Source: Sarcocystis neurona
Taxonomy: Eukaryota > Apicomplexa > Conoidasida > Eucoccidiorida > Sarcocystidae
Reading direction: 5' to 3'
Length of the DNA: 64,000 nt
Assembly: GCA_000727475.1 (NCBI GenBank)
Contig: KL647314.1
Coordinates: forward strand, 1,084,812-1,148,811
This document shows, in pieces, positions 40,521 through 50,793 of the stretch. Below the pieces are notes generated by a model. It worked only from the letters and a program-made list of their open reading frames with translations. It ran no database searches and had not been told where the DNA came from. Each line of letters opens with the position of its first letter. The stretch's first letter is position 1. Both the position numbers and the translations under genes were made by a program.

Positions 40521-42061
40521 TTGCACCCCCTGTCTACTAGTGTGAACATACAGAAAGTGTACCATTCCCCATGACGTACATATGATATGTAGACACATAT
40601 ATGGTGGGAACTTTTCCTGGTGAAGAAAAGTGGAATACAACGAGTTGGGAGCTGCTGATGTTGCGCCGGTCACCCAACGAACAACACCGAGCACAAGATG
40701 ACGCACTAGAACAGACAATGTTGTGTTGCTCATGGTTTGTTACATCTGTGAAGCATGGAACACCCCAGCTAAAGCATACGTCTCTCCGTCCAACCCTATT
40801 AAGAAAACAATATCCACGAACTCTTCTTGTGCAGGATCGGAAGGGACAGAAATTGCTGGGACGCGCTGCCAACTGCGAGGAAGCCTCGTGGGAGGAGGAG
40901 GCAGCAGATCAACCTAGAGCTGAACGGGAGGAAAACGCTGTCACAGAAACGGCGGTACCGAGAAAATCGCATTTTTCAGAAGAAAAATGAATTTTGTGTG
41001 CCGCCCAAGTGAAGAATGAGACGCAACAACCAGTACACACAGATACACATATACGCACACACACTCTTTGAGAGGGCATTAGCGGTGGGAAGGTATACAA
41101 AAAGAAGTACCTAGCGGACTAGACAGCTATGATAGGACAACGACTTTTCGAAAGACGTTCGAAGGGAAGTAGAGAGAACACGCGTTCTTGACGCCCCGTA
41201 AAATTCTGCAACACACTTACACTGGATTTGGTTAACATTGAGTAAGATGGCTACGAAGTGAAGGGGGAAAAAAAGGTAGTGGGCGAGGCTGGGTGATTTT
41301 GTGAGAAATATGGAAAGCAAGCGTGTTGAAGACAGCGTGCTTAAGTAAAGCAAAGGATGTGAAATGTGCAGCGACGGCAGGTGGAAATACTCTAGAAGCT
41401 ATGAACGGAGGTTCCAGCAATGTCTTGTGAGGGCTTGACGAGAGCAGAAATGGACACAGTTAGTCAAATGGGTCATCCGCTCTCTCCCGTGGTGAACGAA
41501 GTGAAAGAAGGTAAGGTTGTGAAGCTGCTACGTAGACTGGCAATAGATGTGTCCGAAAAGGACGAACAAAGATTTGAAGAGACGCACACACCAGCATTAC
41601 CCGGTAAGTTTTCGGAAGGAATATTTAAAGCTTCGGCGCCCTTTGCGAAGTATGTGCACCACCGTCCTTTGCGGCTCTCCCACACGTGTGTCCACATCAA
41701 CCTCTGGTTCACACGGCGACTGTAGTACGTACAGGGGACGTACATGTAGGTGTACACTGAGGAAGAATACAGTATTGTAAAATGGAAGAATTACTCCGCA
41801 TTTTTCTGAGGTCGTCAATAAGGAGACGGAAAAATTCATTGTGGAGTGCAAGCTCCCATTCGGAGCGACGGTGCACGGTGGAGGAACTCACGTGTACGTA
41901 CACTGCGTCTTCACCACGTTATCCGCATAAGTGGCAACCCGGACGCAGTTCTCGCACTTTAGCAGCTCTTCCAGCAGCCCTTTTCCAGCAGTCGTCGGTG
42001 AAATGCGTGGAAATGAGTCCCCTACCAGCCCGCTTGATACCATTTTTCTCTCCGGCGCCAT
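18781..42061 (-). CDS. USP5: Ubiquitin carboxyl-terminal hydrolase 5 / isopeptidase T homologue
   Basis: USP5/UBP14 disassembles unanchored polyubiquitin chains to recycle ubiquitin. The model has 13 exons on the minus strand: 42061-41892, 39388-38732, 36834-36378, 34524-34406, 33118-33034, 29956-29804, 28324-28157, 27389-27104, 25690-25341, 23868-23617, 21851-21615, 20708-20494 and 19459-18781. All junctions are GT-AG and phase-consistent, giving 1275 codons (human USP5: 858). Exons 1-3 give the N-terminal variant UBP-type region (LALGVEGG). Exons 4-6 give the ubiquitin-binding zinc finger ([41 protein letters not shown]). Exon 7 has the Cys box [10 protein letters not shown], catalytic Cys at about 596. 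Two UBA domains (about 1030-1075 and 1106-1165) precede the His box CGHYVGHV (His about 1234) and FNDEKV (Asp about 1250). The extra length is Gln/Ala/Ser-rich insertions. The start ATG has context CACCATGG. The zinc-finger His ligand appears replaced (see findings). Confidence 0.92.
19530..19660. repeat. TATA/TATG microsatellite in USP5 intron 12
   Basis: An AT-rich run of ATATAT, GTATATGG and four TATG units lies just upstream of the last USP5 exon in transcript sense. It is typical of the simple repeats filling USP5 introns. Confidence 0.7.
20710..21120. repeat. CAG/CTG-rich tract in USP5 intron 11
   Basis: The plus strand is rich in CAG triplets and the transcript sense in CTG. In sense the tract lies immediately before the 3' splice site at 20709 and may serve as its pyrimidine tract. 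Long open frames here (for example 20989-21864 minus) are by-products of the triplet bias. Confidence 0.6.
22860..23340. repeat. TATG/TACG tetranucleotide-type array in USP5 intron 10
   Basis: This is a degenerate array built from GTATG, TACGTATG and TGTACGTG units. It is open in several frames on both strands (MYVCMYVC-like translations), which is a repeat artefact rather than coding sequence. Confidence 0.8.
24000..24250. repeat. CA/TA microsatellites in USP5 intron 9
   Basis: Runs of CACACA, TATATACA and GAGAGAGA succeed one another with little unique sequence between them. Confidence 0.75.
25720..25850. repeat. ACC/CCA-rich minisatellite in USP5 intron 8
   Basis: A C- and A-only stretch of CACCACCAC, TACCACTCCACCCCACC and related units, with an imperfect period near 40-50 bases. 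It lies just upstream (in sense) of the 25690 exon and is strongly strand-asymmetric: the sense strand is G/T only. Confidence 0.7.
26530..26670. repeat. 25-bp tandem repeat, about 5 copies, in USP5 intron 8
   Basis: The unit GCTTCGAAGCAGGAGCAGCA with a few more bases recurs at about 26546, 26571, 26596, 26620 and 26646. The variable core changes from CTTCGAAGC to CTTTGTAGT. It embeds CAG triplets. Confidence 0.8.
31490..31720. repeat. CACACA/CATATA microsatellites in USP5 intron 5
   Basis: Includes a (CA)n run near 31613-31645 and surrounding CATA/TACA units. No coding signal. Confidence 0.75.
32095..32550. repeat. 12-bp tandem array, exactly 38 units (USP5 intron 5)
   Basis: The unit GGAGATATATAT is repeated 38 times over 456 bases without indels, with only A/G variants (GGAGATATATGT, GGAGATATGTAT) that recur in a patterned, block-like order. 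Because 12 is a multiple of 3 and the unit has no stop in most frames, several frames on both strands stay open through the array (repeats of MEIY, YGDI, IWRY, ISPY). It lies between the two zinc-finger exons 33034-33118 and 29804-29956 and is intronic. Confidence 0.95.
35860..36010. repeat. 18-bp CTG-rich minisatellite in USP5 intron 3
   Basis: CTGCTCTTGCTGCGCCTG and close variants are repeated about seven times inside a broader CTG-rich block (35.6-36.3 kb). In sense it would encode Ala/Arg/Gly repeats if read, but the flanking exons join in phase and match USP5 colinearly without it, so it is scored as intronic. Confidence 0.75.
37640..38440. repeat. TATA/CATA microsatellite cluster in USP5 intron 2
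   Basis: Several runs of ATATAT, TACATA and GATATA fill much of this part of the intron. Short open frames rich in Tyr and Ile come only from the repeats. Confidence 0.75.
40493..40520. repeat. (AT)n microsatellite
   Basis: A pure AT dinucleotide run of about 28 bases in USP5 intron 1. Confidence 0.9.
41420..41603 (+). CDS. Possible plus-strand exon nested in USP5 intron 1
   Basis: An ATG-initiated open stretch of 61 codons ([16 protein letters not shown]... ending near THTPALP) runs to a consensus donor GTAAGT. It is antisense to USP5 intron 1. Codon composition looks protein-like and the donor is strong, but no downstream exon was matched and no family was recognised. It could equally be chance. 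Confidence 0.25.
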
Positions 42062-42672
42062 GGTGCGAGTCACTCGTATACCAACACAGTACACAGACGT
42101 GGCCTTTGCGTGGTCTACCGGTGGTGGTCGACGGCGGATAGAAGTAACCGGACTACAAGTTTTGGCGGAGGTCGCTAATCAGACACCAGCAAAGCAGTTA
42201 AGACGTACGTTTGTTGAAGTGACTAGCGACGGGTTTCTTCCGGACGTGTCGGCAAACTACGGGAGAGGCGGGAAGACAGAACGCTGTGAGAACACGGTTG
42301 AAAGGACGGACTCTCTGGGGGAGGGCAGCGGGGAGAAGCGGCGGGAAGGGCAGAAACATACGACACTTGACGGGGAGTGGGGGAACACGTAGTAGCAGGC
42401 AGGAGAAACGAGAAGACACCTCTTCTCTGCGGAATAGAGCATCAGGCAGCGGACGAAAAAAAGTGTAGTACGCGAAGTGCTGAAAACGCGGACGGTGAAC
42501 GTACAGATCTGAAGGAAACAAAAGGCGATCGTAGATATCAGCAAAACGCCTCTCAAGAGAAGTTGGAGTACGTCTATTTTTTCACTAGTGGGCGTGTGAA
42601 GTCACATTCAAAACAACAGGTGTAAAGGGGTGTCTCAGCGACGCTGCGTAGGGTATTAAATTCTGAGCTTCA

Positions 42673-45600
42673 ATGTCTGCACTGCCGTATATGGCTGGTC
42701 GTTGGCGTGAACGGCACATACGAATCATTGAAAAAAGTGAACTCTGGAAAAACAGGCTACATTCTCTGCTCTCTGCAGTCGGCGTAAGGGGAAGTTCCCA
42801 CTGCACATCCCCTCTACGTTTCTCTAAATATTGGGACATCTGTAGACGCAGGTTCCAAAAGTGCACGCTCGAGTTGTGGCACGTGCAAAAGCGAGGCTCC
42901 ACGTGCTTCAGTCACTGCGGAAGGTTATGTTACACCGTGACGATGCGGATGGGGCTTTACTGAGTCGGGCGAATACGTTAAAGCAGCATTGTTGCGCACC
43001 ACAAACGTGCGGTCGGTAAAAACGCAACGGCGAAAAAGTACAACTGAGGACAAACGAAGTGGCACAAGCGGCAGGCCCAACGTGTAGAAATGAAATACAC
43101 GTAGAAATGCCATTTGTCTGATCCGGCTCGGTTGTCGCCAGGTGCAAGCCAGGTGCCAGTTCCAGACGCGACGCCGCACGCATGCGGGATCGTGATGCCA
43201 CAGACCATTGATTCACCACGTCTGGATGCATGTGCTCGTATGCAAATGAATGCATGTGGGTACTTACATGTGCGGGTTCTGTGTGTGTGGATGTGAGCGT
43301 ATACTTGTATATGCGTTTGTGCCAGTAGAGACACATATGGATATATACTTAATAAGGTCATGTGTGTACGCAAGTAGATCTCTCCGTCTGCCTGTCTATA
43401 TATGAGTGCCCATGTACATATACTTCAGTGTCAGTACGAGAACATGGATAGACGTATGCGTACGTATGTGCTAGCGTAGGTATGTCGGTGGGCACAGTTG
43501 TATGTGTTGTGCACTTGGGTACTTGTGTCTGCTGGCATGGTGGTCCGTGTGTATCAGCGTGTGCATATGCATGTCAGTCTATGTGCGTGCAGATGCAGGT
43601 GTGGGGTATCGCTGCATGGACATGTCTGTGTGCATGTACGCGTGTCTATATGCTCATGTGCTTCTAATTTGCCAGTGTTCACACGCACGTACTTTGTTGA
43701 AAAACGCATATGTAGCTGTACACGTATGCGTATGTACATATAGCTCTATATGTATTCATCTAAATGGGCGTCTCTGTGTGAGGGTACTCAAGTAGGTCCA
43801 CACTTTCACATGAAAAAGCGTACGTGTGGCCCTAAAGTAGATGAACGGACTGTCATGCTCGAGGAGCTCCGCTGTTGTCATGAATAGCTGATGTAAGCAC
43901 CCCCCACTTGAGTACTCCAGTATGCTCCATTATTGCACTCGCTTACCTACCAACGTCAAATACGCAGGAGCACCTGCCTCCTGCCTGCCTGTCAGGACTA
44001 TGTAGCCACGCGAGCGTGGAACACCTCGTTGTCAGAAGCGGCAAGTGTGTGTGTGTGTGTAGGATCAACACGTGGAGTAAGAACCTTCAGTAATCTACCT
44101 ACCCCTGTGTTCGAAGCAGAAGTGGGACACGAGGATACGGTGACATGTTGTGACACAAGAAAGTGTACCCAGGCACAATACATGACATCGGCACGTGCGC
44201 ATTAATGGTTTTCCTTCTTGCGTATTTATTAAATGTACGAATCAATGCGCATACGTGCATATATATATATATATATATATATACATACCAGTATCGATTA
44301 CAGACAGTTTGTGACTACGTTTGCACCTTGCATTATCTCTGAGGAACACACGCACCGAATTCACATTTGCACCTATCGAAGAAAGCTCACGCTTTCCGTG
44401 AGGTCGTTAGGGTAAAAAAGGGACTTTACCAGAAGATAGCGGAAGACAGCCAGGGCTTGAGAGACTTCTCTCGATCGCGTGTTTCTGATTTGCAGGGTGG
44501 AAATAGTAGGTTCTCTTGGTGTAATCATTAATCCCATCCTCAAAATCATTATCATCACCAAGGCCACCGTCTACAATACCGTATCCATGGTCTCCAACTT
44601 CTATCAACAACCGTGTGCACACGCGCTGAAGCTTCAGTTGAGTGGCGGCGTATAGCCGCACGGAGCGGTCATGTCGCCAGGTACAGGTCTGTATGCGCGC
44701 GCATAATAGTTTCAAGCTTCCAGCTACAGGATGGCATTTTTTATGCATGTGCGTATACGTAGGTGCATTTGCCGCTGCGCGGGTGCTTATAACGGCACAC
44801 TGTTATCAAAGTGTGCATCAATGGACAGCTACAGATGTGTGCTCTTCCAGAGACGTATCTATTTATATATTTTCGCGGCACTGGCACTAGCAATGCCACG
44901 TTACTGCTTACAATTACGTAATACGTGCTGATCCATTAGAACGTAGGAACCCGCGCAGTACATTTTCAAAGACGTGCGCGAATGTGTGTACAGATATGGG
45001 TGTACACGCTGGCTGCTGCGTGTGGATACACCTGTGGCACATCCTGCGCAAAACATGCGATCCTCTTCTGCATACGCGTATGTTGTGAGCCTTAAGCAAG
45101 CAAAGAAGCGCGTGCCGGAAAGTTTAGCTTGCTCTACTTGACAATTTTTCGACATATTCATACATGCTCACAGGTACCAATTAGAACCGAGAGAAAAAAA
45201 AGCATTTCGGCTTAGGTTGATGTGTGTATCTCGCAGCGCGTATCTATGGAGGCTCACCTGAAAGAAACTGGTGAGTATGCACGAAGCGATTCGCCTCTTG
45301 ACAGAAGGAGGAACAATGGAGAACAACTGTCTGCACGGCAGACACGGGGAATTCTGACTACTGGAGTAAAGGAACAGGAAGCGCTTCCTTGCAACAATTG
45401 TAACATTGTTGTTTGCTGCTAATAATGTATCAGAACATTAGATTTTTTAGTTGAAAGAAGTCGAGACGAAGGACGCTTTCCCTTCCTGTGAAATTGAAAA
45501 CGTGGGAACTACTACTGCTAGCAGTTTATTGCGGCGGAACAGACAACCTTTCGATCCATACCTCCACGATACACTAGTGCAAACACATAGGCGCAATAAA

Positions 45601-48600
45601 ACATCCTCACCGTGGTAACTCACTTCCCCTTCGCCAAACAGCCACTGCAAAAAAAAGAAACGTAAACAATTCTGAACAGTCCATGTTCACAAGTCAGGGA
45701 GAAGCAGATATATATCTTTTTCTATCGACACGTAAGTACAAGCAGGTATGCCTTTACCTCTATGTCGGATATATATACATATATACATATATATATATAT
45801 ATGCATATATGTTGATATATGTATATCGTTATACATACTTGAATAGATTGTAACTACACACCCTTTTCGAGGGACACGTGGCACTCCTGAGCACCACGGT
45901 GCACTAAACCCTAGCATATACTTCTCCTCCCTGGCACCCTGCAAGTTTGCTGTGGTAGAAGCTGACAGTATACATATATATACATGAACATATATATATA
46001 TATATTCTTCCTCTCTGCAATTTCCTGCATCTGACAGCGTAAAAAGGTTTCTGACGGTAGAGTTTGACTGAAAATGGGAAACTTGCTTCTGGAGAACAAA
46101 TACAGTTGGCGCACGAGTGCGCAATTGTGTGTCCCTCTGTATGAGGATACGAGGGCGTCTGACCCCGTCTGGATCTTGGTGCACGGCCCACAAGACGGGG
46201 TACGACATGTGTCCACGTACTGGTGAGAGTTTTCTTCGGTCTTCATGCCTCTACAGTGAAGAAAGTACCGCCAGGACCGAACACTGTAGAAGTAGAGCAA
46301 ACGCAGAAGACCTTCTCTTTTCCTGTTCGTCCGCTAGTCTGTGTAAAGCTCTGGCACCTGCACTTTGTAAGACGTGCGTACATGCGCTCCTTGGATTCAT
46401 TAAACATGGATATACTACCGTTGATCCCGATTTCTACTTATGCAATGAAATACTGCCCAAACATGCGTGTGTATAAATACGTGTGTTTAGATTTGGCAGA
46501 AAATATTGTCGCAGCTGCGTGGGCATGTAGAAAATGAATTTTTTCTTGTCAGGATACTGCGAAGAGCGGTGCACATCAGTGTACCCCCGCTTCCTTCGTG
46601 AACTACGCAGTCAGGCACCAGAGGCATGAACATAGCTGCAGACCACGAGTTTTTCTCTTATATACAAAAAAAAGTGTTTGGCAGGACACGCGTGTGTACA
46701 TACACATACATATGTGGAAGCACGTAGCGTGAAGGTGCGAGTGCTGGAAACATACAATTTGGGAATCCAAGAAGCGCATGTACGCACGTCTTACAAAGTG
46801 CAGGTGCCAGAGCTTTACACAGACTAGCGGACGAACAGGAAAAGAGAAGGTCTTCTGCGTTTGCTCTACTTCTACAGTGTTCGGTCCTGGCGGTACTTTC
46901 TTCACTGTAGAGGCATGAAGACCGAAGAAAACTCTCACCAGTACGTGGACACATGTCGTAGAGCTACGTGCTCGAGCACGTTGAGATATCTGTATACATT
47001 ACTAGCTGTATATGTATATGCGTATTTGCATACGAGTAAGGACATGCGTAGAGGTCGATGCAGCTGCGCAGGTATGTGGCAACATTAACCTGTGTATATG
47101 GTCGATGTGTGTGCATATGGGTGGATGCGTGGAAGTACGTACGGTAGGCCCCCTATTGAGACGTATATACAAGTGCAGTTGGACCTGACGAACCTGCGTG
47201 TGGTTGAGGATTCTCAGGAGGATACGGTCGCCAGAAAGGCACAAAGAGGAAACTGTGTAATACACCTCTGTGGGGGAACGCTTTTTGTGCAAGTAACGTG
47301 TGTGTACAGCAGAGATGTGTACGTACTCCCCTTTGCACCTGTGTGTATACGGATATGTCTGTGCCTACATACGCGCATACACGTATACATATCGAAATGT
47401 GTTCCTGCAGATGTCACATGAGCCCTCATCTCAGCAAGTGAGAATTGCCGTAGTACACGGAGAGCAGCGCAACGGCAAAGACAACTACACGAGTGCACGG
47501 AACATGTAAAGGTAACACGCACATGTATAATTTTGTACAGCTACACGTGGTTTTGTATTGTATATGTACGTAAACGGATACTGCGTCTCTTGCCGCTGCA
47601 TACATACAGACACTGCTTGACATACAAGTAAATAGATGTGCATACAGATCTGCATATAATTTTTTGCTATACACACGCGTGTATATATTAATATATATAT
47701 ATATATATATACATATATGTATGTGCGTATATGTCTACTGCCTATATGTACAAGTGGATATGGGTAGATAAGTGTACACTTTTTTCTAACGTGTACAGGT
47801 ATCTGCAGAAGTAAACTGAATAGTGGGATAGAGTTTTTGCTTATCCACCTGCGTATGCGTGTGCACAGTGCTTGTCCGCACGCATATGGTAGGCGGTACT
47901 GTCAGTATGCACGGAGGCGCTGCGGATGGTTCTTACTTCACTTCTCGGTCATAGACGAAGAATGCAGTTCAAGGATTTCGCTCAAGAGTGGGACGCGGAC
48001 ATACCAGATCGCCTCAAGACGGCATACGGAAGCGATGAGTTTGCCGCCCGTGGCCGGAGCTCATCCCGAACTCCGAGAGTGTCTGTGCCGCTCCGTCTGA
48101 GGCGACGCTGCATGCATCAAAAAAGTGTACTATGTGCTCGGCCGGCTTCAGTAGAATTCACGAAATTTATCTTTTCCGTCAAATCCCTTCACGCGTTGTG
48201 TGGAAGGAGCGGTGAGAACTGTTATCTCGTCGTTTCGCCCGTCCTCCTTCCATAAGGGAATGCACAGCTTCGTGTGCCCCGGCAGCGGGGAAACGGAAAT
48301 GCCGTCCGTACACACTTCTCCGCGTCCATGCAGGTGAATTTTCTCCGTATGCATTAATTTCTTCGTTTTCAGCATTATGTTAAGAGGAATGGATCGCTGC
48401 TTCACCCGTCGAGTCTCTGCCGTACGTATTATAGCTGCCTGTCTCAGTCTCATAAACCCATACGTGTACGCGTCTGCATATGTATCTGCATCAATTCCTC
48501 TCTGTGCTTTAGATAAGAAATACCATTTTTTTGATGCCTACGTACGGATTAACGTCTCGCCCTTCTTCGTGTTACCTGGTGGTCTTTCCCTGGTGGATGT

Positions 48601-48625
48601 GTCTAGGTCTGCGCATGCCGCGTAG
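42673..48625 (+). CDS. Unrecognised ten-exon gene, about 280 codons
   Basis: Ten plus-strand exons join in phase and sum to a multiple of three: 42673-42783, 42912-43015, 43142-43191, 44730-44758, 45237-45270, 46257-46366, 47161-47292, 47968-48078, 48373-48421 and 48513-48625 (stop TAG). The protein starts MSALPYMAGRWRERHIR. Later pieces read HRDDADGALLSRANTLKQ, MEAHLKETVKKVPPGPN, VEQTQKTFSFPVRPLVCV, YIQVQLDLTNLRVVEDSQ, FKDFAQEWDADIPDRLK and KKYHFFDAYVRINVSPFF. Acceptors are mostly strong (CTCTACAG, TTTTCAG, TCTCGCAG). The third and fourth exons are the least certain. The middle resembles a beta-rich soluble domain, but no family was recognised. It is divergent from USP5 across about 610 bases. 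Exon 6 has a near-identical inverted copy in the following intron (46795-46904). Confidence 0.5.
44259..44283. repeat. (AT)n microsatellite
   Basis: A pure AT run of about 25 bases inside an intron of the unrecognised ten-exon gene. Confidence 0.85.
46201..46398 (+). repeat. Left arm of 198-bp inverted repeat
   Basis: This segment is repeated in reverse complement at 46763-46960 with 197 of 198 bases identical by direct comparison; the one difference is C versus T near 46389. It contains the whole candidate exon 46257-46366 together with its acceptor (TTCATGCCTCTACAG) and donor (GTAAGA). The arms are separated by 364 bases. Confidence 0.95.
46763..46960 (-). repeat. Right arm of 198-bp inverted repeat
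   Basis: Reverse-complement copy of 46201-46398, carrying an inverted exon copy with intact splice sites at 46904-46795. It sits in the intron just downstream of the sense exon. The identity ends abruptly at both edges. Confidence 0.95.
47690..47710. repeat. (AT)n microsatellite
   Basis: A short pure AT run between exons 7 and 8 of the unrecognised ten-exon gene. Confidence 0.8.
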
Positions 48626-50793
48626 GTTCCTGGTCATTCTAAACCCATTTGTGTACGAATAATGGAAACACGCACATGCATATGTATGTTCATATGGTGA
48701 CTGGTCGAATCTTCCACCGTCACTCCGTATGCGTGGATAACGCCGGTCTTGTGTCTTTCCGTCTTCTCCGTGTCTGCGCAGACTTCACCAGGACCTGCTC
48801 AGCCTTCCACCGTTTTTTGTGAGTTACGTCGCAGTTTCTTCTTTATCCATTTATGCGCATCTGTGTGCGTCTTTCTGATGGCACGACGGCCTCATCTTCC
48901 ACCGTCAAGAGTAACCACCGGTTTCCCTCATCTGTCTCAATGACTAATTAACGGGAAGAATTTTACACAGATATACATATAGATCCGTAGTATGTTGATG
49001 CAGATTCAGTACAGGTGAAAGTTTTCTACCTTTTTGTCGTGGTGACCCTCACTTCTTTCCCCATTCAACGGTGGAACTATAGATTACTAGACAGCTTGTG
49101 ACTGCCTCTGCAGCATTTTGAGGAGCAGTCCACCCACTCTCGAAGTAGAGTAGCATTCTCGCGCGACGAAGAGAGGGAGGGCTTTTCTGTCACACGCCTT
49201 GCATGCGCGCAATGAGTCGACTACGCGTAAACACCCAAAAAAGACGTTGTTACGTATGTCGAATTCTTTGAGGAGGAGGTGGCACGCTGACTGCCGAAGA
49301 AGAAGTTTTTCGTAAGGGTGCAGCTGCGATTTTCTCACCTTTGAAGTAGTTATCTTTTCTGTCCACAAAAGGCCAGGAGAACACGAGAAGGAAAGCAGCT
49401 TTCCCATTTCTAAACGGCTACGGGACATATATTCGTGCGTGCTGGCGTGCTTTTGTGCCGTAACTCTCCAGCGGACATTACCCAAATTCAAGAAGTGTTG
49501 CGTCTCACTTTTTTACTGTTGAAGCTGACTTGCGAACGAAGAGCAATCGCCAGGGTTGTCGGCTTCGCACGGTAGAAATGGCGAAGACTGCTGCTGACTT
49601 CCTATCAAGAGGTGACGGAGAGTGTCTGCGGTGTACGTACACTTAAGAAATCAAAGCGGACCAGATTCTCCACCGGAACTTATGGCTTCTTGGAAAGAAC
49701 AACTCCCTTCAAAACCTAGGACGTCCACTTTTTAGCCATTCTTCGTCTATTCCCATTTACGAGGGAACTAGTGCAAACACGCCAACGCCGTTTCTTCACC
49801 CTCTTCGCTCGGAGCACAAGCCACCTTTAACTGGTTGTCCTTTGCGTACCGGTCTTGATCTATATGCGGTATCGAGCGTCGCCTTACTGAAATCTGTATC
49901 AGACGCTTCTACCCTTGCGAAGACAGAATATTTGCTGTCTCCGTAAACAGTCTCTTTTCGTCAAAGTGCTGCTGCTGCTGCGTCTCACGAAGCTTCCCTG
50001 TCTGATTCGCCATATACTCGCCGTTGCGATGTATATACTTTGGCCGTAAGTATACGTGAATACGTGCACTTCTACCCACGCACACGTGTCGAGGGACGTA
50101 CACCTACAAGCACTTGTCTCTCTCTGTATATATATGTATATGTATAGGTGTAAAGAGCAGTGGAAGGAAGATGTGTGTTCGTATGTCTGCACGTGCTGGC
50201 ATGCATATATGAATCCGCACATGCGTATACATGTGTACCTGTTGCCGATTTCTGTATTTATCTGTGTGCCTGTATAGATGTATGGATGGCTCGGATCTCG
50301 ACAGTCTACATGGCCGCGCTTTCCCGTGCAGAAAATGAGAGGGGCCTTGACTGCGACTCGCCTTCGAGCAATGCCTACAAGCTCGTTCTTCCCTAGCCTG
50401 CCCCTTCCTATGTGCGTATCCTTTTGCTTCATCATTCGCTTTCCGTCCGTTGCGTTTGTCCACGCTTCGCGTTTTGTGTCCGATGTTTCTCCGTCTCCTC
50501 GACCTCCCCGTCGTTTCTCTGCCTTTGTGAGATCGGTAGAGCGACAGTGCGTGTCTGGCACGTCTTTAGTCTTCTTCGTCTGAACTTTTTGCCCTCATCT
50601 GCTACACCTTCTCCGTCACTGTCCTCTTCTTTGTTCCCCCTCGTCTTCTTCTTGTTCGTCTTCGTGTTCTCCTATCAACCGTTCTCCTCCGTTTTTCTCG
50701 GCCTTACCGGTTTCACCTGCGTCCTTGTCGTCTTTTTTTTTCTTTTTTCGATCACGCTTCTCCCTTTCGTTCTTCTCCTCTTCCTTTCTAAAG
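48626..50793. other. Interval upstream of DMAP1; one unexplained minus-strand open frame
   Basis: The interval lies between the stop of the ten-exon gene and the DMAP1 start, so the DMAP1 promoter and 5' leader are probably here. A 134-codon minus-strand open frame at 49087-49491 (ending SRVGGLLLKMLQRQSQAV) has protein-like composition but no recognised domain and no clear splice partners. A long T/C-rich stretch (50590-50790) precedes the DMAP1 ATG. Confidence 0.3.

Noticed and set aside
44407..44748. Minus-strand frame (GDHGYGIVDGG...) as an independent gene
   Set aside because: It overlaps introns of the plus-strand ten-exon model and only fragmentary splice partners were found. A nearby 21-base minus-strand micro-exon (45630-45650) was dropped for the same reason.
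48148..48453. Minus-strand 101-codon open frame
   Set aside because: It overlaps the better-supported plus-strand exon at 48373-48421 and lacks any recognised domain.
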